A stretch of 64,000 bases of DNA from Allorhizobium sonneratiae (GTDB lineage: Bacteria; Pseudomonadota; Alphaproteobacteria; Rhizobiales; Rhizobiaceae): the NCBI RefSeq assembly GCF_023700755.1, contig NZ_JAMKOJ010000002.1, forward strand, positions 498,329 through 562,328, in the 5' to 3' direction. Position 1 is the first letter of the stretch. Each line of letters starts with the position of its first letter. Positions 9,450-17,204 of the stretch are shown in pieces. The position numbers were made by a program, and so were the translations under genes. The notes below the pieces were generated by a model. The model was not told the DNA's origin. It was given only the letters and a program-made list of their open reading frames with translations, and ran no database searches.

Positions 9450-10130
9450 TCATTGTGAAGTCCGGCCAGCGCCGCCCGTCTCCTGCGGTATCACACCGCG
9501 ATAGGTTTCGAGCAGAGTTGCGCGTTTCACTACACCCTCACCCGCCTGCCCTGCAAGCGCGCAAGCATGGATAAACGCATTCTGGCCCATCAGTTCGTCC
9601 ATTTCCGCCGCAGAAAACAGACGGAAAGCCGGAATTTCGGCGTCCGTCTCCATTCCAAGGTGCCAGGCCTTGCGTGCCTGGTCGATTTTTCTCACGCCAT
9701 CGGCTGCGGCGTCGACGGCATGAAACACCGCCAGAGCCTCGCCGCTGCGAATAGCCAGATCGACTTTAGCCGATCCACTGACAAACTGGCCCGCCTTGCG
9801 CGCCAGGTTCATCATGCCCGCCACTTGACGGACGAGGAGACGATCCACCTCCGCCCCAAGAGCGGGAGCGGCCCTCGCCTCTGTCTTCAATGCGCGGGCG
9901 AAGAGTTTTTTCGCCACCGCCTTGTCCACCGCCGCACGCGATGCCGTTACCCAGCAGCCGCGTCCCGGCAATTCCCGTTTCAGATCCGGCACGACGCTGC
10001 CATCGGGGGCTGCGACGAAACGGATCAACCGATCCGGCGTGCCGGTCTCGCGAGTGACGATGCAGGTGCGCTCGCTGGCGTCATCCTTTTTGCGCGTCAT
10101 CCCCGTTTCCGGCCGATCCACGGCCATCAT
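9450..10130 (-). CDS. YlxR (DUF448) RNA-binding protein with C-terminal L7Ae-like domain
   Basis: The 226-residue protein has the YlxR fold at the N-terminus ([20 protein letters not shown], then ELPGRGCWV near residue 58). A second domain ([20 protein letters not shown]) resembles the L7Ae/YlxQ family. The fusion of YlxR with a YlxQ-like domain is known in alphaproteobacteria. The start ATG overlaps the nusA stop by four bases, so the two are translationally coupled. YlxR has been linked to RNase P and to regulation of ribosome-associated genes in other bacteria; its role here is inferred. Confidence 0.9.
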   Translation of the reverse strand: MMAVDRPETGMTRKKDDASERTCIVTRETGTPDRLIRFVAAPDGSVVPDLKRELPGRGCWVTASRAAVDKAVAKKLFARALKTEARAAPALGAEVDRLLVRQVAGMMNLARKAGQFVSGSAKVDLAIRSGEALAVFHAVDAAADGVRKIDQARKAWHLGMETDAEIPAFRLFSAAEMDELMGQNAFIHACALAGQAGEGVVKRATLLETYRGVIPQETGGAGRTSQ

Positions 10131-11761
10131 GCGTCCTGTCCGGTCTCGTCCGCGCCGGCTTCCGCCGCATCATTCTCCTCAGCCGCGAGAGCCTCCGCTT
10201 CGGCGGCAAGATCGGCTTCGGTGATCCAGCCTGCGGCCAGACGGGCCTGCACGATCATGTTTTCCGCATCGACGCGGGAAATATCGAATTTCGAGAAAAG
10301 GCCCTCGAACTTCTTGGTTTCACCATTCTTGCGTTCACTCCACCCGACCAGATCGTCGGCGGCACAGCCGGCAAAATCTTCAATGGTCTTGATGCCGTCC
10401 TCGCCCAGCGCAACCAGCATGCGGTTGTTCATGCCGTCAATCGACAGAAGTTCGTCCGACACGCCGAGTTCGCGGCGACGGGCATCCATTTCGGCCTCGA
10501 TCTTGTCCAGATATTCGCGGGCGCGCGTCTGGATTTCTTCAGCCGTATCCCCATCGAAACCGTCAATGGAAGCAATTTCATCGAGATCGACATAGGCCAG
10601 TTCCTCAACGGCGGCAAAGCCTTCCGAAGCCAGAACCTGACCGACCATTTCGTCAACGTCGAGCGCGTCCATGAACAGATTGGTGCGTTCGTTGAATTCC
10701 TTCTGGCGGCGCTCGGATTCTTCGGCTTCCGTCATGATGTCGATATCCCAGCCGGTCAGTTGCGAGGCCAGACGCACGTTCTGACCGCGACGACCAATGG
10801 CCAGAGACAGCTGCTCATCCGGCACGACGACCTCAATGCGCTCGGCATCCTCGTCGAGCACCACCTTGGCCACTTCGGCGGGCTGCAGCGCATTGACGAT
10901 GAAGGAGGCCGGATCCGGCGACCACGGAATGATATCGATCTTCTCGCCCTGAAGCTCGCCGACAACGGCCTGGACGCGGCTGCCGCGCATACCGACGCAG
11001 GCGCCGACCGGATCGATCGAGGAGTCATTCGAAATAACGGCGATCTTGGCGCGCGAACCCGGATCGCGGGCAACCGACTTGATCTGGATGATGCCGTCAT
11101 AGATTTCCGGCACTTCCATGGTGAAAAGCTTGACCATGAACTGCGGATGGGTGCGCGACAGGAAGATCTGCGGACCGCGCTGTTCGCGGCGCACATCGTA
11201 GACATAGGCGCGCACGCGATCGCCATAACGCATGGTTTCGCGCGGGATCATCTCGTCGCGGCGGATAATGCCTTCGCCACGGCCGAGATCGACGATGACA
11301 TTGCCATATTCAACGCGCTTGACCGTGCCGTTGATGATTTCGCCAACACGATCCTTGAACTCGTCGAACTGACGATCACGCTCGGCCTCGCGCACCTTCT
11401 GCACGATCACCTGCTTGGCCGACTGGGCGGCAATGCGGCCGAAATCCATCGGCGGCAGCGGGTCGGCGATAAAATCGCCGAGCTTGGCATCGACATTGCG
11501 GTCGCGGGCCAGCGGCAGAGCAATCTGGGTCGAATAGTCCTCAACCGTCTCAACCACTTCCAGCAGACGCTGCAGGCGGATCTCGCCGGTCTTGGAATTG
11601 ATGTCGGCGCGGATATTGGTCTCGGAACCGTAACGTGAGCGGGCTGCCTTCTGGATGGCATCCGCCATCGCGGCGAGAACGATCTCACGATCGATGACCT
11701 TTTCGCGTGCGACCGCATCCGCGATCTGCAACAGCTCAAGCCGGTTAGCACTGACTGCCAT
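10127..11761 (-). CDS. nusA: Transcription termination/antitermination protein NusA
   Basis: At 544 residues this is a long-form NusA. It has an N-terminal RNA polymerase-binding domain, an S1 domain (VGEIINGTVKRVEYGNVIVD, near residue 140), KH1 with GACVGMRGSRVQAVVGEL, KH2 with AIGRRGQNVRLASQL, and two C-terminal helix-hairpin-helix acidic repeats. It governs pausing, termination and rRNA antitermination. It lies 56 bases after rimP. A NusA-sensitive hairpin in the operon leader would allow feedback, as is known for the E. coli operon, though here that is inference. Confidence 0.98.
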   Translation of the reverse strand: MAVSANRLELLQIADAVAREKVIDREIVLAAMADAIQKAARSRYGSETNIRADINSKTGEIRLQRLLEVVETVEDYSTQIALPLARDRNVDAKLGDFIADPLPPMDFGRIAAQSAKQVIVQKVREAERDRQFDEFKDRVGEIINGTVKRVEYGNVIVDLGRGEGIIRRDEMIPRETMRYGDRVRAYVYDVRREQRGPQIFLSRTHPQFMVKLFTMEVPEIYDGIIQIKSVARDPGSRAKIAVISNDSSIDPVGACVGMRGSRVQAVVGELQGEKIDIIPWSPDPASFIVNALQPAEVAKVVLDEDAERIEVVVPDEQLSLAIGRRGQNVRLASQLTGWDIDIMTEAEESERRQKEFNERTNLFMDALDVDEMVGQVLASEGFAAVEELAYVDLDEIASIDGFDGDTAEEIQTRAREYLDKIEAEMDARRRELGVSDELLSIDGMNNRMLVALGEDGIKTIEDFAGCAADDLVGWSERKNGETKKFEGLFSKFDISRVDAENMIVQARLAAGWITEADLAAEAEALAAEENDAAEAGADETGQDA

Positions 11762-11817
11762 TGTCTAAAGTCTCCGTCTTCCTGCCGGGGCGACGCCCCT
11801 GTCGGCGGTGTTATCGG

Positions 11818-12435
11818 TTATTCTTCGTCGCTGTCGTCGTTCTGCCCGTCATTCTGGTTGGCCGCTTCGGCTCTCGCCAGTTTGTCGGCGCGCAGCGCAT
11901 CGCGGATCAGATCGTCGGTCAGAATAAGCTTTGCCTCGGCCAGTGCGGCAAAAGCGATCCGGATCTGCGGCTCCTCGCCATAGGCGATCTGGTCGCGCTC
12001 CAGCGTAAAGCTATCAGCTTCGACCGCAACGATCTTCCCGCGGAAACGCTTGCGGTTTTCCACCAGAACCGAAGTCTCACACTTGACCAGATGGCCGCTC
12101 CAACGCTCGAAATCGGACACGCGCACCATGGGGCGATCAATACCGGGCGATGATACTTCCAGATGATAGGCCTTGTCGACAGGATCTTCCACATCGAGAA
12201 CCGGCGAAACAGCCATGGAGAGCGCTTCGCAATCCTCAACGGTCATGGTGCCGTCTTCACGCTCGGCCATGATCTGCATGGTCAGGCCGTTCTGGTTCAT
12301 CATCCGCACGCGCACGAGACGAAAGCCCATGTCGACGATCACCGGTTCGATGATGTCGGCGATGCGCCGATCCAGTCCGGTTTCCGTGATCAGGCGCGGT
12401 TCGGGCACCTTTCTGCCGGCGTCATGGTCTGACAA
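11818..12435 (-). CDS. rimP: Ribosome maturation factor RimP
   Basis: The 205-residue protein shows the RimP core: [20 protein letters not shown], then [18 protein letters not shown] and [16 protein letters not shown]. It assists 30S assembly. No in-frame ATG exists near the N-terminus. The start is TTG at 12435, with a strong AGGAGG six bases upstream. It is the first gene of the large minus-strand operon, preceded by a short leader with a terminator-like hairpin. The C-terminal extension is rich in Asn/Asp/Gln and probably disordered. Confidence 0.95.
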   Translation of the reverse strand: MSDHDAGRKVPEPRLITETGLDRRIADIIEPVIVDMGFRLVRVRMMNQNGLTMQIMAEREDGTMTVEDCEALSMAVSPVLDVEDPVDKAYHLEVSSPGIDRPMVRVSDFERWSGHLVKCETSVLVENRKRFRGKIVAVEADSFTLERDQIAYGEEPQIRIAFAALAEAKLILTDDLIRDALRADKLARAEAANQNDGQNDDSDEE

Positions 12436-12479
12436 GCCTTGCCTCCTGTTCCCCGTAAGGGGTCATTACCAATAAAAAA

Positions 12480-12503
12480 GAGCGGGTCCTTTCGGGCCCA
12501 CCC
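12480..12503 (-). terminator. Intrinsic-terminator-like hairpin in the rimP leader (candidate attenuator)
   Basis: On the minus strand GGGCCC GAAA GGACCC forms a six-pair core (one G-U) with a GNRA loop, extended by about four more pairs, and is followed by six U residues (12474-12479). It lies between a sigma70-like promoter (12532-12560) and the TTG start of rimP. No minus-strand gene lies upstream for it to terminate. This makes it a leader element that could attenuate rimP-nusA-infB. Confidence 0.7.
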
Positions 12504-12531
12504 TTCATCTGACGATCAAGAATTTGAATGT

Positions 12532-12560
12532 CATATACGCCCACTCGACTGAAATTGCAA
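12532..12560 (-). promoter_or_regulatory. Candidate sigma70 promoter of the rimP-nusA-infB operon
   Basis: TTGCAA (12555-12560) and TATATG (12532-12537), read on the minus strand, are separated by exactly 17 bases. The predicted start lies about 90 bases upstream of the rimP TTG codon, so the leader would include the hairpin at 12480-12503. Confidence 0.55.
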
Positions 12561-12610
12561 GTCGTGCCGCAACAAACCGGCGAAGGCGCTGAAAAGGCAA
12601 GTTGCAGCCA

Positions 12611-12672
12611 TTTTCCAGCTTTGCCAAAATTCGGGCTCTTTTGCAGTTTTCTTGCATAAAAGAGCTGGAAAA
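12611..12672. repeat. Nested inverted repeat between the rimP promoter and the MFS gene
   Basis: TTTTCCAGCT (12611) pairs with AGCTGGAAAA (12663), and inside it CTCTTTTGCA pairs with TGCATAAAAGAG. Together they form one stem with a 15-base bulge. It lies just upstream of the rimP promoter and about 65 bases before the MFS start, so it could be an operator or a leader hairpin. The rest of 12436-12738 shows no gene. Confidence 0.5.
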
Positions 12673-12738
12673 GGCAGGCAATGCCGTTACGGTTGCTTTA
12701 TATCAAGATTCCCTTCATCGACTGCATCGGACAAGACC

Positions 12739-14367
12739 GTGCCGGATAGAGTTTCCTCGCTTTCCCCCCTGCGCAACCCCGTTTTCCTGACGATCTGGAT
12801 CGCCAGCATCACCTCCAATTTCGGTGGCCTCATTCAGGATGTCGGCGCAGCCTGGATGATGACCTCCATTTCCTCATCGAAAAGCATGGTCGCCCTGGTG
12901 CAGGCCTCGAACACGGCACCAATCATGCTGTTTTCGCTGATGGCAGGCGCCATCGCCGACAGTTATGACCGGCGAAGGGTCATGCTGACGGCACAGATTT
13001 TCCTGCTTTCCGTTTCGGCACTGCTGTCGGTCTTTGCCTGGCAGGACTGGCTCACCCCCTGGTCGCTTCTGGGCTTCACCTTTCTCATCGGCTGCGGCTC
13101 GGCGCTGAGCGGTCCGGCCTGGCAGGCCTCCGTCGGTGATATCGTCACCCGTGAAGACGTCCCCGCTGCCGTCTCGCTTAACAGTATCGGCTACAACATC
13201 ACCCGCAGCATCGGTCCCGCCCTTGGCGGCATTATCGTTGCCGTCGCCAGCGCAGCGGCAGCCTTTGCCGTCAATGCCGTCAGCTATCTGTCAATGATCT
13301 ATGCGCTTTTGCGCTGGAAACCGGCCTATCCGGCCAACCCCCTGCCGCGCGAGAACCTGGGAAGCGCCATCGCCGCCGGCTTGCGCTACATGTTCATGTC
13401 GCCCAACCTGATGAAGGTTGTGTTCCGCAGCTTCTTTTTCGGCTTCGCCGCCACGGCCATTCTGGCGCTTCTGCCGCTGGTGGCGAAAAACAATCTGGCG
13501 GGCGGACCGTTGATCTATGGTGCGCTGCTGGGTGCCTTCGGCATCGGCGCGATTGCCGGCGCGCTCTCCAACGGGCGCATCAGGGAAAAGCTGTCCAGTG
13601 AAGAGATCGTCCGTTGTTCCTTTGCCGGCTTTGCTCTTGCATCGGCCCTGACCGGCATCAGTGAGCATGTGTGGCTGACCGTGCCTGCCCTGATGGCGGC
13701 GGGGGCCTGCTGGGTTCTGGCGCTTTCCCTGTTCAATACCGTGGTGCAACTGTCGACACCGCGCTGGGTGGTCGGGCGCGCGCTGGCGCTTTACCAGACG
13801 GCAGCCTTTGGCGGCATGGCGTCGGGCAGCTGGATCTGGGGCCTCCTGGCCGAACATGTCAGTTCGGGCCATGCGCTGGTGTTTTCCGCCATCGTCATGG
13901 TGCTTGGCGTTGCCATCGGTTTTTTCCTGCCCATGCCCGCCTTTGCCTCACTCGATCTCAACCCGCTCAATCGCTTCAACGAACCGCCGCTCCGGCTCGA
14001 TATCCGCCCGCGCAGCGGCCCGATCGTCGTGCAGATCGATTTTGAAATCGACGACAAGGACGTGCCGGAATTTTTGAAAATCATGGTCGAGCGACGGCGT
14101 ATCCGCATCCGTGACGGGGCGCAGAACTGGGCCTTGATGCGCGATCTGGAAAATCCGGATATCTGGACCGAAACCTATCACACCCCGACCTGGGTGGATT
14201 ATGTGCGCCACAACCATCGCCGCACCCGTGCCGACGCCGACATCACCGACCGGCTCATGGACCTCCACAAGGGCGAAAAGGGTCCGCGCGTACACCGGAT
14301 GATCGAGCGGCAGGCCATTCCACCTGCCGACGACGTCTTTCACAAGCCGCATATCGACCATCGCTGA
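12739..14367 (+). CDS. MFS transporter of the EntS-like (MFS_3) family with C-terminal soluble domain
   Basis: The 542-residue protein has twelve predicted membrane segments. The loop DSYDRRRVMLTA is the MFS motif-A equivalent after TM2, and GPAWQASVGDIV and NSIGYNITRSIGPALGG are typical of EntS/MFS_3 proteins. Residues from about 430 form a soluble tail (VVQIDFEIDDKDVPEFLKIM...) resembling a ferredoxin-like, monooxygenase-type domain seen in this subfamily. The start is given as GTG 12739 (VPDRVSSLSPLRNPVFLTIW); an ATG at 12652 would add 29 residues unlike a membrane protein N-terminus. The substrate is unknown; family members export siderophores or drugs. Confidence 0.85.
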   Translation: MPDRVSSLSPLRNPVFLTIWIASITSNFGGLIQDVGAAWMMTSISSSKSMVALVQASNTAPIMLFSLMAGAIADSYDRRRVMLTAQIFLLSVSALLSVFAWQDWLTPWSLLGFTFLIGCGSALSGPAWQASVGDIVTREDVPAAVSLNSIGYNITRSIGPALGGIIVAVASAAAAFAVNAVSYLSMIYALLRWKPAYPANPLPRENLGSAIAAGLRYMFMSPNLMKVVFRSFFFGFAATAILALLPLVAKNNLAGGPLIYGALLGAFGIGAIAGALSNGRIREKLSSEEIVRCSFAGFALASALTGISEHVWLTVPALMAAGACWVLALSLFNTVVQLSTPRWVVGRALALYQTAAFGGMASGSWIWGLLAEHVSSGHALVFSAIVMVLGVAIGFFLPMPAFASLDLNPLNRFNEPPLRLDIRPRSGPIVVQIDFEIDDKDVPEFLKIMVERRRIRIRDGAQNWALMRDLENPDIWTETYHTPTWVDYVRHNHRRTRADADITDRLMDLHKGEKGPRVHRMIERQAIPPADDVFHKPHIDHR

Positions 14368-14388
14368 TCGATATGGCTTTCCCGATTG

Positions 14389-14940
14389 TCAGTTTGTCGG
14401 CAACGGTTCTGGCGTATCGGCCTGGGTGCGCAGATAAGCGATGATATCGGCACGGTCCTGCTCTTTCGGCAGACCGGCAAACCCCATGGCCGTGCCTGAG
14501 ACAAATTTGCGCGGCGATGTCAGGAAATGGTTGAGGTTTTCATAGGTCCAGTGCTCGGACCCACCCTTGGAAAAATCCTTCATCGCGGCGGAATAGGCAA
14601 AGCCCTCATGGCTTGCGACAGGCCGGCCAACCACGCCCCAGAGATTGGGACCGACCTTGTTGGGGCCGCCCTTGGTGTCATCATGACAGGCCCCACATTT
14701 CTTGAAGATCTGCGCGCCCGCCTTGACATCCGCAGAGGCCAGAAGCTTGGCGATCGGCTGTTCGGCTGGCGCTTCCTTGGCAGCGCCTCCGGCAGCAGGC
14801 GCTTCAGCAGCCACGATGGCATAACCTTCCTTTTCCGGGGCAGGAGAACTGAACAGGCCGTCCGAGACATTATAAATCGTCATCAGCACGAACACTGTGC
14901 CCAGCAAGGCACCCGCCCCCATGTTGAAAGTGGAATTCAT
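14389..14940 (-). CDS. Membrane-anchored cytochrome c (CycM/c552 type)
   Basis: The 183-residue protein has an uncleaved N-terminal anchor ([15 protein letters not shown], residues 11-25), an Ala/Pro/Glu-rich linker and one class I cytochrome c domain. The heme site is CGACH at residues 82-86 and the likely axial Met is in SGTAMGF near residue 152. Such proteins carry electrons from the bc1 complex to terminal oxidases. The start ATG at 14940 ([10 protein letters not shown]) is preferred over a longer frame. The gene is convergent with the MFS gene, only 21 bases apart. Confidence 0.92.
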   Translation of the reverse strand: MNSTFNMGAGALLGTVFVLMTIYNVSDGLFSSPAPEKEGYAIVAAEAPAAGGAAKEAPAEQPIAKLLASADVKAGAQIFKKCGACHDDTKGGPNKVGPNLWGVVGRPVASHEGFAYSAAMKDFSKGGSEHWTYENLNHFLTSPRKFVSGTAMGFAGLPKEQDRADIIAYLRTQADTPEPLPTN

Positions 14941-15009
14941 TCGGTGAGTTCTCCCCAAAAAGTCCGTCAACGATAACCGGACATCCCTCCACACGCCGTC
15001 TGCATTCTC

Positions 15010-15112
15010 CTGCATAATGCCTTAAATCCACTGAGATTTAAGGAGAAAACGATGCAGCATATTTTCAATGTTACAGCATCCTATCTGCCTTTGTGAAAAC
15101 GCACGATGCTGT
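15010..15112. repeat. RIME-like two-palindrome repeat (copy 3)
   Basis: Module A is CTGCAT...GATGCAG with inner CCTTAAATC / GATTTAAGG arms (15010-15057). Module B is ACAGCATC / GATGCTGT (15073-15112). It lies between the divergent cytochrome c and kdsB genes. The remaining 14941-15259 interval holds no gene, only AT-rich sequence that probably contains the kdsB promoter. Confidence 0.75.
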
Positions 15113-15259
15113 CACGCCCGCAAAACCACTCCATTTTTCACGGTAAAAATGCATTAGCTAAAAAGCTATGACGTTTGCTAAAGATATGCAACCTGATTAT
15201 GTCTGGCCGCTCTGAGACCTTTTGCCACCGTTTGCCCCTGCTTGATAAGGCATTTTCCA

Positions 15260-16006
15260 ATGCATGACCCCAAATTCCCTAAGGCGCTGATTCTCATCCC
15301 TGCCCGCATGGCGTCAACTCGCCTGCCGGGCAAACCGCTCGCCGAAATTGCCGGACTGCCGATGATCGTTCAGGTTGCACATCGTGCCGCCGAGGCGCAA
15401 GTGGGCAGGATCGTTGTTGCCGTCGATGACGAAAGGGTCCGCAATGCGGTGGAAGAGGCGGGTTTTACGGCCATCATGACCGGCATGAGCCACCAGTCCG
15501 GCTCGGACCGGATTTACGAGGCGCTCACCACGGTCGATCCCAAAGGCGAGGCCGAGATCATCATCAATGTGCAAGGCGATCTGCCGACCATCGACCCAGA
15601 CAGCATTCGTGCTGCCCTGCGTCCTTTGGAAGATCCTGCGGTGGATATCGCCACCTTGACGGTGAAGATCACCGAAGAGGCGGAAAAAACCAATCCGAAC
15701 GTCGTGAAGATCGTCGGTTCACCGCTGTCGGACACCCGACTTCGAGCGCTCTACTTCACCCGCGCCACAGCCCCTTATGGCGAAGGTCCGCTCTATCATC
15801 ATATCGGGCTTTATGCCTATCGCCGCGCCGCTCTCGAGCGCTTCGTTGCCCTTTCCCCCTCGGTGCTGGAAAAGCGGGAATCGCTTGAACAGCTGCGGGC
15901 ACTGGAAGCGGGGATGCGCATCGATGCCGAAATCGTCGAGACCGTGCCGCTCGGCGTCGACACACCGGCGGATCTGGAAAAGGCACGGGCCATTCTTTCA
16001 GCATGA
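15260..16006 (+). CDS. kdsB: 3-deoxy-manno-octulosonate cytidylyltransferase
   Basis: The 248-residue enzyme activates Kdo as CMP-Kdo for lipopolysaccharide core synthesis. The N-terminal nucleotide-binding segment [20 protein letters not shown] is the family signature. [20 protein letters not shown] and [17 protein letters not shown] are further KdsB motifs. The ATG at 15260 is chosen with ATAAGG upstream; a TTG 18 bases earlier is possible. Its stop codon overlaps pheA by four bases, linking LPS and phenylalanine synthesis genes in one transcript, an order common in rhizobia. Confidence 0.96.
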   Translation: MHDPKFPKALILIPARMASTRLPGKPLAEIAGLPMIVQVAHRAAEAQVGRIVVAVDDERVRNAVEEAGFTAIMTGMSHQSGSDRIYEALTTVDPKGEAEIIINVQGDLPTIDPDSIRAALRPLEDPAVDIATLTVKITEEAEKTNPNVVKIVGSPLSDTRLRALYFTRATAPYGEGPLYHHIGLYAYRRAALERFVALSPSVLEKRESLEQLRALEAGMRIDAEIVETVPLGVDTPADLEKARAILSA

Positions 16007-16872
16007 CAGGAACCAGCATGACCAGCTTGACCAACCGCATTTCCTTTCAGGGCGATTACGGCGCCAATTCCGACATGGCCTGCCGCGACATGTTCCCGGA
16101 CATGGAACCCCTGCCCTGCCCGACCTTCGAGGATGCCTTCACCGCGCTGGAAAACGGCGACGCCGATCTGGCGATGATCCCGATCGAAAACACGCTGGCC
16201 GGGCGCGTTGCCGATATTCATTATCTGCTACCGCTCTCCCGGCTTCATATCGTCGGTGAATATTTCATGCCGATCCGCTTTCAGCTGATGGCGCTGCCGG
16301 GGGTGAAGCTCGACGAAATCCGCAGCGTGCACAGCCATATCCATGCGCTTGGCCAGTGCCGCAAGATCGTGCGCAGCCATGGCTGGAAGGCTGTGGTCGC
16401 CGGAGATACGGCAGGTGCGGCCAAGCTTGTGTCGGAGCGAAAGGATCGCTCCATGGCAGCGCTTGCGCCACGGCTGGCCGCTTCGCTCTATGGGCTTGAT
16501 ATTCTGGCCGAGAATGTCGAGGATTCCGAGGACAACGTCACCCGCTTCGTCATTCTGGCGCGCGATCCGGTCGAGCTGAAACGCAGTGCACCGGAGGAAC
16601 GGTTCATCACCACCTTCGTCTACAATGTCCGCAATATTCCGGCAGCGCTCTATAAGGCGCTGGGCGGTTTCGCCACCAATGGCGTCAACATGACCAAGCT
16701 GGAAAGCTATCAGATCGGCGGCAAATTTATCGCCACCCAGTTTTACGCCGATATCGAAGGCCATCCTGATGACGCCCCTGTCAAACGGGCGCTGGAGGAA
16801 CTGCGGTTCTTTTCAGAAAAAGTCCGCATTCTCGGCGTTTACAAGGCACATGCCATGCGCGGCAGGATTTGA
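16003..16872 (+). CDS. pheA: Prephenate dehydratase
   Basis: The 289-residue monofunctional enzyme converts prephenate to phenylpyruvate. The catalytic periplasmic-binding-like domain begins [20 protein letters not shown] and includes [18 protein letters not shown] and the active-site TRF in [11 protein letters not shown] near residue 180. The C-terminal ACT domain ([20 protein letters not shown], then LESY) mediates phenylalanine feedback. No chorismate mutase domain is fused, unlike E. coli PheA. The start is either ATG 16003, overlapping kdsB, or ATG 16018. No terminator is clear; a palindromic element begins 10 bases after the stop. Confidence 0.96.
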   Translation: MTGTSMTSLTNRISFQGDYGANSDMACRDMFPDMEPLPCPTFEDAFTALENGDADLAMIPIENTLAGRVADIHYLLPLSRLHIVGEYFMPIRFQLMALPGVKLDEIRSVHSHIHALGQCRKIVRSHGWKAVVAGDTAGAAKLVSERKDRSMAALAPRLAASLYGLDILAENVEDSEDNVTRFVILARDPVELKRSAPEERFITTFVYNVRNIPAALYKALGGFATNGVNMTKLESYQIGGKFIATQFYADIEGHPDDAPVKRALEELRFFSEKVRILGVYKAHAMRGRI

Positions 16873-16882
16873 ACGCAGACCT

Positions 16883-17152
16883 TTAGGGTCAAAACTCAAT
16901 CAGGATGGGTGTTCTGTTGAACGGGATGGGATTGTATGGCAGCGAACAAGCGCAAGACAAGGCCGGTTTGCCTTGTCGAGCATTGTTCGCAATCAGGCGG
17001 CCCATCCCGTTCAACCCTTTGGGCAAGGCGTATTTTGTGCCTGCGGGCGTCGGAAAGGTTTGAAAATGGGGAGCATTTCCTGCACCTTTCCTTCTACTCA
17101 GACACAAAATACGCCTTGCAGAACAACCATCATGATTGAGTTTTGACCCTAA
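16883..17152. mobile_element. 270-bp MITE-like element with 34-bp terminal inverted repeats and a nested second palindrome
   Basis: The ends, 16883-16916 and 17119-17152, are inverted repeats identical at 32 of 34 positions and start TTAGGGTCAAAACTC. Inside are two arms. Arm 1 (16917-17014) has TTGAACGGGATGGG / CCCATCCCGTTCAA and an inner stem GCGAACAA..GACAAGGC. Arm 2 has a perfect 16-bp stem CAAGGCGTATTTTGTG (17024-17039 with 17103-17118). Removing 16917-17023 joins the outer left repeat directly to arm 2 and restores one continuous inverted repeat of about 50 bp. No convincing protein is encoded. The flanks read TTA/TAA, compatible with TA target use. Confidence 0.75.
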
Positions 17153-17193
17153 TGCAGTCCTTGGGGAGATCTGCGGCTCCCCCAGGACTGCAT
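17152..17193 (-). terminator. Strong hairpin downstream of glpD
   Basis: ATGCAGTCCT / AGGACTGCAT (10 bp, perfect), continued inward by a GGGGAG/CTCCCC stem, lies 12 bases beyond the glpD stop. No U-run follows; the MITE-like element abuts it. It is probably the glpD transcript end. Confidence 0.55.
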
Positions 17194-17204
17194 ATTTAAA
17201 ACAA

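Noticed and set aside
6203..9574. A 1123-codon open frame on the plus strand opposite rbfA and infB
   Set aside because: It is antisense to clearly conserved infB, its translation is His/Arg/Leu-rich without any domain, and such frames arise from the third-position GC bias of infB.
17152..17193. The hairpin after glpD as part of the adjacent MITE-like element
   Set aside because: Its arms do not pair with the element, and it lies outside the terminal inverted repeats, so it is treated as the glpD terminator.
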